Position numbers and translations under genes: made by a program | Notes under the pieces: model-generated | Seen by the model: the letters and a program-made list of their open reading frames with translations, nothing else | Database searches by the model: none | What the model was told of the DNA's origin: nothing | DNA from: CALMKX01 sp036274895 | Lineage (GTDB): Bacteria; Acidobacteriota; Thermoanaerobaculia; Multivoradales; SZUA-115 | DNA: 64,000 nucleotides | Assembly (NCBI GenBank): GCA_036274895.1 | Contig: DASUEU010000014.1 | Span: forward strand, 32,859 to 96,858 | Direction: 5' to 3' | Shown here: piece after piece, positions 23,901-30,917 of the stretch | Layout of the letters: every line of letters starts with the position of its first letter | How positions within the stretch are numbered: the first letter of the stretch is position 1

Positions 23901-25435
23901 CGATTCTCGGCCAGCAGGGCGGCGGTGAGGGGCGAGACCACGGCGGCGTCGAGCTGGCCTTGCTGGAGCCAGGTGAAGATCTGGTAGTAGTTGCCGACGA
24001 CCAGATCCACCTCGGGTGGGATCCTGCTGCCGGGCTTCCGCGTTCTTACCCACCAGCCGAGGAGCCGCTCAACGGCCGAGAGGGAGGCTTCCTGCTCCCG
24101 GCGGAGTCGCGAAGGGCTCTCGAAGGTGGTGTACCCAACTCGCAGGACCCGCATCGGCTCGCTGGTTAGGGGGCTCGCGGCCGTCGCCGCCTCCCCCGGG
24201 GGGCCTTCACCCGGTGCCGGACCGGCGCTGGGTGTGGGAGCGACCGAGGTGTGGGGAGAAGCCTCCGCCGTCAGACCGGCGAGGCCGGCCTCTGCCGGAC
24301 CGGAGGTTTTACCTGTGCGCAGGCCCACCAAGAAGCCGGCATTGGCGACCGCGGCCGAGGAAGTGGAACGGTCGTCGAAGAACCTGGCTTGGAAGGCCGG
24401 AACCCAGGCGAAGGTGGCTGTTCCGGTGCCCACGGCGGAGCGGTAACGGAAGCTGAGAGTGCCAGTCGCGCTGTTGTATCGGAAGTCGAAGATCTTCAGG
24501 GGCGCGCGTTTCACCGGACCGCCGCCGGGGCGCCTCTGGTTGAGCTCTCCCTTTGCCTCGAGGCCCTCGCCGGTAGAGGCGACGGTGATCTCACCGAAGC
24601 GGGTGCGATCCTCCAGGTAGTCGAGGAACCAGGTGCCCGCGAGCTGGCTCGGCTGAGCCGGCGGGCCGGGGGGAGTGAGCCGGGCGAAGAGGGAAGGGGC
24701 GACGAGGCTGATGAGAGCCCAGGCCGTCAGCCCCGCGCTCCAGGCGAGGCCGGATCTCGCCTTCCACGGCCGCCGGTAGAGGCTCAGGAACAGCAAGACG
24801 CCCACCCCGAGCGCGGTCAGACCGGTGAGGCGGCGGGCGCGGTCGTCGGCCCGCAGCCACCAGTGGCCGGGATCCTCCTCCAGGAGGCTGAGCGAGATGC
24901 GCCCCTCGTCCCGTTCCTCGTTCGGGGTCTCGGCGCGGTCGTCGCGGTAGGTGCCGAGGAAGGCCGGGATGGGGGCTAGATTGCAGGCGCCGGCGCCGAG
25001 GCTCGTGCCATAGGAGAAGGCGAGGGGACCGCCAGGGCGCTGGATGGCGAGGGTCGAGGGCCCGAAGCGGCCCTTCCAGGCCGCTCGATCTGGATCTCCC
25101 GCGCGTGACAGGTCTTCGACCCGGTAGATCTCGCCCCGAACCTGCGGGCCCGCTGCGGGGGTCCTCTCGAAGCTCCAGTCCGCGAGCAGCGCCGGCTCGG
25201 CGTTGTTGAAGACCTGCCACTGGCCCTCGAGCTGCTGGGCCGCCGCTCGCCCCAGCTGCCGCGCCGTGAGCGCCCTGGCCCCCCAGACGACCAGGACCAC
25301 GGCCATCAGACCCAGCACCCCCAGGATCAGCCGGACGATCCGCCTGGGCCGGCTGCCGGGCCATCGTCCTCCGAGAGCCAGCGCCAGCAGCACCAGCCCC
25401 GGTACGACCATCGCCAAAAGCCACAGCCATTTCAT
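20924..25435 (-). CDS. Giant membrane PhnD-like binding domain - patatin lipase fusion
   Basis: A 1503-residue protein. Two helices open it (about 2-22, 32-52). Then a beta-rich domain (about 68-165), helices near 202-250 and a second, similar beta-rich domain (about 270-385; compare NLAPIPAFLGTYRDDR with AWVPAFQARFFDDRS). Residues 428-720 resemble the PhnD type of periplasmic binding protein (LRVGYTTFESPSRL, VDLVVGNYYQIFTWLQQGQLDAAVVSPLTAALLAE). From about 815 a patatin phospholipase starts: oxyanion loop GGGVKAAY near 822, nucleophile GTSGG with Ser871, and catalytic Asp1342 in VDGG. Between Ser and Asp lie some 470 residues with about eight membrane helices (910-1220). The ATG has a perfect AGGAGG five bases ahead. 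It may sense a ligand and cleave membrane lipids. I know no family with this architecture; function unproven. Confidence 0.75.
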   Translation of the reverse strand: MKWLWLLAMVVPGLVLLALALGGRWPGSRPRRIVRLILGVLGLMAVVLVVWGARALTARQLGRAAAQQLEGQWQVFNNAEPALLADWSFERTPAAGPQVRGEIYRVEDLSRAGDPDRAAWKGRFGPSTLAIQRPGGPLAFSYGTSLGAGACNLAPIPAFLGTYRDDRAETPNEERDEGRISLSLLEEDPGHWWLRADDRARRLTGLTALGVGVLLFLSLYRRPWKARSGLAWSAGLTAWALISLVAPSLFARLTPPGPPAQPSQLAGTWFLDYLEDRTRFGEITVASTGEGLEAKGELNQRRPGGGPVKRAPLKIFDFRYNSATGTLSFRYRSAVGTGTATFAWVPAFQARFFDDRSTSSAAVANAGFLVGLRTGKTSGPAEAGLAGLTAEASPHTSVAPTPSAGPAPGEGPPGEAATAASPLTSEPMRVLRVGYTTFESPSRLRREQEASLSAVERLLGWWVRTRKPGSRIPPEVDLVVGNYYQIFTWLQQGQLDAAVVSPLTAALLAENRQAVPLLELMRRPPGSEKAATRDAWCPGSEAPGSSEGHWPIVAAKRPGGPSPHPREDFQHFVDELFQDTLADEKDLAVTSGQYRALLVSHLSTTGFLAPLTAAARGLAAQLDMVELSRLRKKRGERFWDLFFERAHFVFDHNDPASLGEDGKTLLRFSYSDRNTATPADGFGCWEPLFDDALAPQPIPNDFLVLSSRSERRLQPDLSHLLAGLPASGLPIGEPGGYQVARSAYTPPGGLRPAGAEALEVFRATYLAPLLRAKAEDLARFPLVPRLVAWFQDGRYAFKPADLIRFLAKDRAAAGGELSVVLPGGGVKAAYQAQIFDKLWNGRLIRSGGGATEPLAQGVGSPIPVTSYVGTSGGALMGLLAAQLPPDQPTINLTERFRGQLTSSLKVFPFFNQLRWGSLWVLIALLSLSLSYSVRSERSRLVPGATLRLGPPPRKWIGINLMLPILLAPLLMALVMRRENHVGLGLPGLVYLLIVLVAHVGSCCTVCKGQGDAASRFSPRVLSWLPAILLVGAASVAAFWVPTAWHGARRIAASIVPGLPSVAADQGAGLPSATLAALVGLSFWLVQLGVFLDSCRRREIELADLPRQGRALAAVVLHLVLTHLLVGMLVLSHQASWLEVTGGFWLWLLLCGGLVAAALAWWGSRNEGPWTRRWLFDGFEFLIQERSRGWLRTTPRRNLLGLLATALALWGLFLGNALYNTGKAFELVAETASVRSGDGRRLPPLYATLVVTASALEPSNVEGQGTWYPAGASYFCMPAQGACKAVGLPRWHVVSPDALDPAARLRQVLDPVFASASPFPVFPPHLVELPGPGGRQTAVAFVDGGFAHLEPLEAARLLESRQVLVLRSRPDPAAFVQASRFELFPIPSRLSRGLVKLVPFLFEQSQQLDRSIAQSMVVAVIEPSADDGAFPSLTDFRPQVVERMIRLANRDWHRLVGKVESWGLPVVFERLHPPAGDAAERGGLRAPEPGPRPSRNPLEMSREE

Positions 25436-25575
25436 GACGGCCTCCTGGTCAGGACCTTCGATGCAATCCGTCCGGCGTTCTCGGGGGGAGCCGCCCGCCA
25501 GCGTAGCATGCCCCTCCGCGTCCCTTGGACGGCCCCGGACAGCCCTTTTCGGGGCGCCAGGGCAGGCCGGCGTCG

Positions 25576-25604
25576 TTGACAGGGGCCGGCAACTTCTTTA
25601 GGAT
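25576..25604 (+). promoter_or_regulatory. Sigma70 promoter of spoVG, long leader
   Basis: TTGACA (25576-25581), 17 bases, TAGGAT (25599-25604). It lies in the 309-base gap 25436-25744. Transcription from about 25611 gives a leader of roughly 130 bases, which contains a small GGTC-GCAA-GACC hairpin (25714-25725) and a GGGGGA ribosome site before ATG 25745. Nothing else in the gap is recognisable. Confidence 0.75.
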
Positions 25605-25744
25605 TCCGAGTTTAGCGCTTGGACGCGAGGACGGGGATCGAGCGGAGCGGTTTCGGGCGCTTCCTTTCTTATTTTGGTGGCGGGGGCTCGTCAGGGTCCC
25701 CATTGTCCTTTCGGGTCGCAAGACCTCTCGTGGGGGAATGGACG

Positions 25745-26170
25745 ATGCAGATTACCGAGGTGAAGGTTTTCCCGATCCAGGAGGACAAGCTCAAAGCCTT
25801 CGTGTCCGTGGTCTTCGACGGTTGTTTCATGGTCAATGACATCAAGGTGATCCAGGGCCGCGATGGTCTGTTCATCAGCATGCCCAGCCGGAAGAAGAAG
25901 AACGGCGAGTTCAAGGATGTGGCCCATCCCCTCAACAACGAGACGCGTAGAATGATCGAAACCCGGGTTCTAGCCGAGTATGAGCACGCCGTAGGCGAGA
26001 GCGCTGCCGGCGTGACCGCGCGGCCGTTGCCCGCCTCCGAACCGGCCGAGGCCCCGGCGCGGGCCCCCGAGCCGCCACCGGCGGTGGTCGCGGAGCGCGC
26101 AACCGAGGGCCGAACTCTCGAAGAGATCGAGGAGCTGCATCTGCGGGACTCGTTCTGGTCGGTGACTTGA
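25745..26170 (+). CDS. spoVG: SpoVG RNA-binding regulator
   Basis: A 141-residue protein. The first 90 residues are SpoVG: MQITEVKVFPIQEDKLKAFVSVVFDGCFMVNDIKVIQGRDGLFISMPSRKKKNGEFKDVAHPLN, then an RMIETRVLAEYE helix. It has an extra Ala/Pro-rich tail of about 50 residues. SpoVG proteins bind nucleic acid and adjust gene expression, including in non-sporulating bacteria. It is followed by tRNA-Gln and prs; a spoVG-prs neighbourhood is also known in Bacillus. The start is fixed by the conserved MQITEVKV. An open frame continues upstream but lies in the promoter leader. Confidence 0.95.
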   Translation: MQITEVKVFPIQEDKLKAFVSVVFDGCFMVNDIKVIQGRDGLFISMPSRKKKNGEFKDVAHPLNNETRRMIETRVLAEYEHAVGESAAGVTARPLPASEPAEAPARAPEPPPAVVAERATEGRTLEEIEELHLRDSFWSVT

Positions 26171-26204
26171 GGAGGGGTTCCGGCCGGACGGGAATCTGCA
26201 ACAG

Positions 26205-26279
26205 TGGGGCGTCGCCAAGCGGTAAGGCACCGGACTTTGGCTCCGGCATACGTGGGTTCGAATCCTACCGCCCCAACCA
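26205..26279 (+). tRNA. tRNA-Gln (anticodon TTG)
   Basis: A cloverleaf can be drawn by eye: acceptor TGGGGCG (26205-26211) with CGCCCCA (26269-26275), D stem GCC/GGC, anticodon stem CCGGA/TCCGG (26230-26234, 26242-26246) with loop CTTTGGC, and T arm with GGTTCGAATCC. The anticodon is TTG at 26237-26239. Discriminator A and an encoded CCA (26277-26279) follow. It lies 34 bases after spoVG and 66 before prs and may be cut from a shared transcript. Confidence 0.96.
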
Positions 26280-26345
26280 TCACATTGACCAGAATCTGAT
26301 TTATCACGACGAAGCACTCTCCCGCAGGAAACGAAACGGGCGGCG

Positions 26346-27287
26346 ATGTACGGCGAGCTGAAAATATTCGGTGGGCGAGCGCACCCGGCGCTGACGGACG
26401 AGATCTGTGCCGCTCTCAACCTGGCGCCCGGCAACCTCACGATCTTCAATTTCTCCGACGGTGAGATCTTCGTCCAGATCGATGAGAACGTCCGCGGCTC
26501 CGACGTCTTCATCGTCCAGCCCACTTGCCCGCCGGTCAACGAGAACCTGGTGGAGTTGCTGATCCTGCTCGACGCTTTCAAGCGATCCTCGGCGTCGCGG
26601 GTGACGGCGGTGGTGCCCTATTACGGCTATGCACGCCAGGATCGCAAGGACCGGCCGCGGGTACCGATCACCGCCAAGCTGGCCGCCGACTTGATCTCTC
26701 GAGCGGGCGCCGATCGGGTGCTCGCCCTCGACCTCCACGCCGGCCAGATCCAGGGTTTCTTCGACGTCCCGGTCGATCACCTCTTCGCCGCGCCCGTGCT
26801 GCTCGATGCCCTGCGCAAGCTCGCCATTCCCGATCTGGTGATCGTGGCCCCCGACGCCGGCGGTGTCGAGCGGGCGCGCGCCATCGCCAAGCGCGTGGGG
26901 GCGGATCTGGCGATCGTCGACAAGCGTCGCTTCGCGGCCAACGAGGCCGAGGTGATGCACCTGATCGGCGAGGTCGAAGGACGCAACACCCTGGTGCTCG
27001 ACGACATCATCGATACCGCCGGTACCCTGACCAAGACGGTCAACGCGCTCAAGGCCAAGGGTGCCAACCGTATTCTCGCCGCCGGAGTCCACGGCGTGCT
27101 TTCCGGTCCTGCCATGGACCGGCTCGACGTCTCCTGCGTCGAGAAGGTCCTCATCACCAATACCACTCCTGTCGCCGAGAAGGTCGAGCGGCTCCCGAAG
27201 CTCGAGGCGCTCTCCGTTGCCGATCTGCTCGGTGAGGCGATCCGGAGGATTCACGAGAACAGCTCCGTCAGCTCGTTGTTCGTTTGA
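26346..27287 (+). CDS. prs: Ribose-phosphate pyrophosphokinase
   Basis: A 313-residue PRPP synthase that makes 5-phosphoribosyl diphosphate from ribose 5-phosphate and ATP for nucleotide, His and Trp synthesis. YGELKIFGGRAHPALTDEI and FSDGEIFVQIDENVRGSDVFIVQ open the protein; YYGYARQDRKDRPRVPITAKL is the regulatory/ATP loop; VDKRR provides the conserved Lys-Arg; the PRPP loop is DDIIDTAGT from residue 219. Length is typical of class I enzymes. It is followed by rplY (22-base gap), a very common prs-rplY-pth order. Confidence 0.97.
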   Translation: MYGELKIFGGRAHPALTDEICAALNLAPGNLTIFNFSDGEIFVQIDENVRGSDVFIVQPTCPPVNENLVELLILLDAFKRSSASRVTAVVPYYGYARQDRKDRPRVPITAKLAADLISRAGADRVLALDLHAGQIQGFFDVPVDHLFAAPVLLDALRKLAIPDLVIVAPDAGGVERARAIAKRVGADLAIVDKRRFAANEAEVMHLIGEVEGRNTLVLDDIIDTAGTLTKTVNALKAKGANRILAAGVHGVLSGPAMDRLDVSCVEKVLITNTTPVAEKVERLPKLEALSVADLLGEAIRRIHENSSVSSLFV

Positions 27288-27309
27288 CGGCGCCCGAAAG
27301 GATAGGTCC

Positions 27310-27951
27310 ATGAGCGAGCTCCAAATTGAAGTCAAGAAGCGCGAAGGCATCGGCAAGAGCGCCAACCGAAAGCTGCGCGGGGCGGGTAGCGTTCCCGCGG
27401 TGGTCTACGGCGGTGGCAAGGAACCGGTGGCGATCGAGCTTGAGCGCAAGAAGCTGATCGATATCCTGCGCCACGGTGCCGGCGAGAACAGCCTCTTCCT
27501 GCTCCAGATGGCGGACACCGGCCAGCAGCGGCACGCGATGATCCGTGACATCCAGATCGACCCGGTGACCCAGCGAGTCCTGCACGTCGACTTCCAGCGC
27601 GTGCTGATGACCGAGCGCGTGCAGGTGAAGGTGCACATCGAGCTGACGGGTCTGGCCCTGGGCGTGAAGAACGAGGGCGGCATCGTCGACTTCGTCTGCC
27701 GCGAGGTCGAGGTCGAGTGCTTACCGGCCAACATCCCCAACCACCTCACCCTCGACGTCACCCCGCTGCACGTGGGCCAGCACGTCGAGGCCCGGGAGCT
27801 CGACCTGCCGATGGGGGTCAAGCTGGTCACCGAGCCGGAGCGGGTGATCGTGTCCCTCGGCCACGCCCGCGTGGAGACCGAGGTGGCGGCCGAGGGGGAG
27901 CGGGCGGAGCCCGAGGTCATCAGCCGCGGCAAGAAGGAAGCCGAGGAGTAG
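27310..27951 (+). CDS. rplY: Ribosomal protein bL25, CTC (general stress) form
   Basis: A 213-residue long form of L25. The N-terminal 5S rRNA-binding domain (MSELQIEVKKREGIGKSANRKLRGAGSVPAVVYGGG, DPVTQRVLHVDFQRV) is followed by the C-terminal CTC beta domain and an acidic tail. It binds the central region of 5S rRNA. The ATG at 27310 follows an AGG-type site. The stop is three bases ahead of the proposed pth start, so the two are probably coupled. Confidence 0.95.
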   Translation: MSELQIEVKKREGIGKSANRKLRGAGSVPAVVYGGGKEPVAIELERKKLIDILRHGAGENSLFLLQMADTGQQRHAMIRDIQIDPVTQRVLHVDFQRVLMTERVQVKVHIELTGLALGVKNEGGIVDFVCREVEVECLPANIPNHLTLDVTPLHVGQHVEARELDLPMGVKLVTEPERVIVSLGHARVETEVAAEGERAEPEVISRGKKEAEE

Positions 27952-27954
27952 CGG

Positions 27955-28515
27955 CTGGGTACCAAGCTCATCGTGGGCCTCGGCAACCCGGGGCCCGACT
28001 ACGAGGGGACGCGGCACAACGTCGGTTTTCGGGTGGTCGAGGAGCTCGCCGCCCGGCGCTCCCTGCGTTTTTCCAAGCAGGTTTGCCGGGCCCTGGTCGC
28101 CGAGGCGCCGGGATTGCTGCTGGCCGAGCCGTTGACCTACATGAACCGCAGCGGCCACGCCGTGCGCTGTCTGGTGGATCACCGCGACCTGGCGTCGGAC
28201 GACCTGCTCGTGGTCTACGACGAGATCCATCTGCCCCTCGGGCGGCTTCGCCTCCGGCCGAAGGGCAGCCCCGCCGGTCATCGCGGCCTCGAGTCGATCC
28301 TCGAGGCCCTGCAGACCGACGAGGTGGCCAGGTTGCGGCTGGGCGTCGGTGCCGAGGCCATGCCCCGGGGCGAGGAGCTGCCGGAGTTCGTCCTCTCGCC
28401 CTTCGGCGCCGAGGAGAGGCCGGTGGCCGAGGAGATGATCCGCCGGGCGGCGGACGCCTGCGAAGCCTGGCTCGAGGGTGGGGTGGAGGCGGCGATGCAG
28501 AAGCACAACGGTTGA
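27955..28515 (+). CDS. pth: Peptidyl-tRNA hydrolase with probable CTG start
   Basis: A 186-residue enzyme that recycles peptidyl-tRNA released from stalled ribosomes. The first strand KLIVGLGNPGPDYEGTRHNVGF contains Asn and the catalytic His of RHNVG; the second site is VVYDEIHLPLGRLR. No ATG, GTG or TTG lies between the rplY stop and this strand. A start at GTG 27973 would lose KLIV, the first strand of the fold. CTG at 27955 gives (M)GTKLIVGLGNPG and has GAGGAG (27943-27948) six bases ahead, so it is the best start. The rest of the enzyme is complete. Confidence 0.88.
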   Translation: MGTKLIVGLGNPGPDYEGTRHNVGFRVVEELAARRSLRFSKQVCRALVAEAPGLLLAEPLTYMNRSGHAVRCLVDHRDLASDDLLVVYDEIHLPLGRLRLRPKGSPAGHRGLESILEALQTDEVARLRLGVGAEAMPRGEELPEFVLSPFGAEERPVAEEMIRRAADACEAWLEGGVEAAMQKHNG

Positions 28516-28537
28516 GGCGGAGCGAGACTCCTTGTCG

Positions 28538-28638
28538 TATACTCCGCCTTTCGTCGCGGCCTGCCGGAAGCGGGCCGTCCTTTCAACCCTCTCTGTCCCG
28601 GATGAGACCGGGACCCCTAGGCCACAGGGAGGAAGCAC
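28538..28638 (+). promoter_or_regulatory. rpsF leader: TATACT -10 and GC hairpin
   Basis: TATACT (28538-28543) can start a transcript near 28550; a -35 is not clear. The leader of about 90 bases contains the 7-bp stem GTCCCGG (28595-28601) / CCGGGAC (28608-28614) with loop ATGAGA. Leaders of rpsF operons in many bacteria bind the S6:S18 complex for feedback control through a CCG-containing stem. This hairpin could be that element, but it was not compared with the consensus. Confidence 0.45.
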
Positions 28639-29010
28639 TTGGCAATCCGTCATTACGAGTTGACGTTCATCGTCGATCCCCGCCTCTCCGACGAGGAGAC
28701 GGTGGCGCTGTCCGACACCTACAAGGACATGGCCACCCACGCCGGCGGCGAGGTGATCCAGGTCGAGAGCTGGGGCAAGCGCCGGCTCGCCTATCCCATC
28801 GAGAAGCTGACCGAGGGCCGCTACGTGCTGATGCACGTCAAGTCGGACGACCTCAATCCCCTCTCCGAGGTCGAGCTGCGCATGCGGCAGAACGACAAGA
28901 TCCTGCGCTACCTCACCGTCCGGACCGACCGCGAGGTCACCCTGACACCGATCCTGTTGTCCGATACCCCGGAGCCAGCCCCGATGCTGGATGACGATGA
29001 AGAGATCTGA
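28639..29010 (+). CDS. rpsF: Ribosomal protein bS6
   Basis: A 123-residue S6: AIRHYELTFIVDPRLSDEE, WGKRRLAYPIEKLTEGRYVLMHVKSD and the RMRQNDKILRYLTVR strand, followed by an acidic tail (MLDDDEEI). It partners S18 on the small subunit platform. The TTG start at 28639 is supported by AGGGAGGA at 28626-28633 and by the family start. It leads the rpsF-rpsR-rplI operon. Confidence 0.96.
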   Translation: MAIRHYELTFIVDPRLSDEETVALSDTYKDMATHAGGEVIQVESWGKRRLAYPIEKLTEGRYVLMHVKSDDLNPLSEVELRMRQNDKILRYLTVRTDREVTLTPILLSDTPEPAPMLDDDEEI

Positions 29011-29011
29011 C

Positions 29012-29248
29012 ATGAGCACCCGCCCCAAGAAGGTTTTCTTCCGTCGTCGCAAGGTCTGCAAGTTCTGCGTCGACCGCGTCGACTACATCGACTACAAGGA
29101 CGTTCGCCTGCTCCAGCAGTTCGTGCCGGAGCGCTCGAAGATCCTGCCTCGCCGGATCTCCGGCACCTGCGCCAAGCACCAGCGGCTGCTCCAGCAGGCG
29201 ATCAAGCGGGCTCGCCACCTGGCCCTGATCGCCTTCACCAGCGACTAA
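29012..29248 (+). CDS. rpsR: Ribosomal protein bS18, zinc-type
   Basis: A 78-residue S18: FFRRRKVCKFCVDRVDYIDYKD, then LLQQFVPERSKILPRRISGTCAKHQRLLQQAIKRARHLALIAFTSD. The CKFC pair with Cys in GTCAKHQ marks the C+ zinc-binding version. ATG 29012 lies one base after the rpsF stop; an ATG at 28991 is in frame but would overlap rpsF by 20 bases. S18 is the classical RimI substrate. Confidence 0.95.
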   Translation: MSTRPKKVFFRRRKVCKFCVDRVDYIDYKDVRLLQQFVPERSKILPRRISGTCAKHQRLLQQAIKRARHLALIAFTSD

Positions 29249-29260
29249 GAGGAGGCTTTC

Positions 29261-29710
29261 GTGGAGGTCATTCTGCTTTCCGATCAGCGCAACCTCGGCC
29301 GCCGTGGCGAAGTCGTCAAGGTCAAGCCGGGTTACGCTCGCAATTTCCTGCTGCCTCAGGGCCTCGCTCTGGCGGTCACCGCGGCCAACCTCAAGCAGGT
29401 GGCTGCCCAGCGCAAGAAGTTCGACGCCGTCCACGCCAAGGAGCGCGACGCCGCCCAGGTGGTGGCGAGCCAGCTCGCGGGCCTCAAGCTCACCGTCGCC
29501 AAGCGAGTGGGCGAGACCCAGACTCTCTACGGCTCGGTGACCGCCACCGAGGTCGCCGAGCTGCTGGCGGCCAAGGGCGTCACGGTCGACCGGCGCAAGA
29601 TCGACTTGCCGGAGCACGGCATCAAGACCCTCGGCGATCACACGGTGACCATCGACCTCCATGCCGAGGTCAAGGCCGATGTGACCGTCACGGTGGTGCC
29701 GGAAGAGTAG
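29261..29710 (+). CDS. rplI: Ribosomal protein bL9
   Basis: A 149-residue L9 with the signature N-domain MEVILLSDQRNLGRRGEVVKVKPGYARNFLLPQGLA, a long central helix (LKQVAAQRKKFDAVHAKER) and a C-domain. It binds 23S rRNA and helps keep the reading frame. The GTG start has GAGGAGG nine to ten bases ahead. Third gene of the rpsF operon; the methyltransferase starts six bases later. Confidence 0.97.
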   Translation: MEVILLSDQRNLGRRGEVVKVKPGYARNFLLPQGLALAVTAANLKQVAAQRKKFDAVHAKERDAAQVVASQLAGLKLTVAKRVGETQTLYGSVTATEVAELLAAKGVTVDRRKIDLPEHGIKTLGDHTVTIDLHAEVKADVTVTVVPEE

Positions 29711-29716
29711 GTCTTG

Positions 29717-30889
29717 ATGCCGGCGGGCGGGGACCAGCCCAGGATCGAAGAGTTCCTCGGCGAGCCCACTCGGGATCCCGTCCGCTGGCGTTGGCTCTGG
29801 GAGGGCGATCACGCGTTTCCCATTCGCAGTGATCGCCCGTTCCTGGGCCGTCTCCTCGTCGCCTTCCGCCGTCTCCTCCGTCCCTTCGTCCGGCTGCCCC
29901 AGAACGACCTCTGGGAGCGGCAGCGCGTCTTCAACCTGATCCTGCTCGAGTGGCTGGCCGCCCGGGATGGTGAGCGGCTGGCCGAGCGCCTGGGCATCCT
30001 CGAAGGGGCCCTGCCCGAGCGCACCGCCGAGATCCTGCGCCACAACGACGCCCTCTACGCTCGCCTCGACCAGAAGCTCGACCGCTACCGCCACGGCACC
30101 ACGGAGCTGTCCGCCGTGCTTTCGGGCGCCCTGGCGGCGGTGGAGTCGCAGCCCGCAGCAGCCCGTTTGGCCCCGCTGGTGCGGGCTCAGGAAGAGGCGT
30201 CATACCTCGAGCTGGAGCGCCGTTACCGCGGCACGGAAGAGGAGATCGCCGAGCGTCTTGCCGTGTATCTGCCCCGCCTCGCCGGCCGCGGCACGGTGCT
30301 CGACCTGGGCTGCGGCCGGGGGGAGAGCCTGGCCCTCTTCGGCCGCCACGGCATCCCGGCCCGCGGCGTCGATCTCTCCGCCAGCATGGTCGCCCGCTGC
30401 CGGGAACGGGGTCTCGATGCCGAGGTGGGGGACGCCTTCGGTACCCTCGCCGTGGCGGAACCAGAAAGCCTCGGCGGCGTGGTCTCCTTCCACGTCATCG
30501 AGCACCTCCCCGCCGACGAAGTGGACCGCCTGGTGCGCCTGGCGGCCCGAGCCCTGGCCCCGGGCGGCGTGCTGATCCTCGAGACCCCCAATCCCCTCTC
30601 CGTGGTGGTGGCCGCCCGCAACTTCTGGCTCGACCCCACCCACCGCCGGCCGATTCACCCCGAGAGCCTGATCCTCAGCTGCCGCCTGGCCGGCCTCGAG
30701 CCCGTCGAGCGCCTGGACCTCAGACCCTTCCCAGCCACCGAGCGCCTGCCGGAGATCTCCCTAGAAGAGCTACCTGAAAGCAGCCGCCTCCTCGCCCACC
30801 GCGTCAACGAGATCCGCGACCGCCTCGATGATCTGCTGTTCGGCTTCCAGGACTACGCAGTGGTGGCGGAGAAGCCGGGGCGGGGGTAG
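29717..30889 (+). CDS. SAM-dependent methyltransferase, O-antigen-terminator-like
   Basis: About 390 residues. The C-terminal half is a class I methyltransferase: motif I VLDLGCGRGESLALF, then GVDLSASMVARC, and FHVIEHLPADEVDRL-x-A-ARALAPGGVLILETPNPLSV. The ETPNPxS-DPTHRRPIHPES pattern is that of WbdD-like methyltransferases that cap or modify surface polysaccharide. The N-terminal 180 residues are helical and of unknown fold (PFVRLPQNDLWERQRVFNLILLEWL). TTG 29714 is an alternative start. It directly follows rplI and may be read from the ribosomal operon. Confidence 0.8.
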   Translation: MPAGGDQPRIEEFLGEPTRDPVRWRWLWEGDHAFPIRSDRPFLGRLLVAFRRLLRPFVRLPQNDLWERQRVFNLILLEWLAARDGERLAERLGILEGALPERTAEILRHNDALYARLDQKLDRYRHGTTELSAVLSGALAAVESQPAAARLAPLVRAQEEASYLELERRYRGTEEEIAERLAVYLPRLAGRGTVLDLGCGRGESLALFGRHGIPARGVDLSASMVARCRERGLDAEVGDAFGTLAVAEPESLGGVVSFHVIEHLPADEVDRLVRLAARALAPGGVLILETPNPLSVVVAARNFWLDPTHRRPIHPESLILSCRLAGLEPVERLDLRPFPATERLPEISLEELPESSRLLAHRVNEIRDRLDDLLFGFQDYAVVAEKPGRG

Positions 30890-30917
30890 AGGGAATCGAC
30901 GGGGCCCCACGCCCGCC

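Noticed and set aside
25605..25744. A known riboswitch in the long spoVG leader
   Set aside because: Only a small GCAA-capped hairpin is seen; no aptamer core that I recognise.
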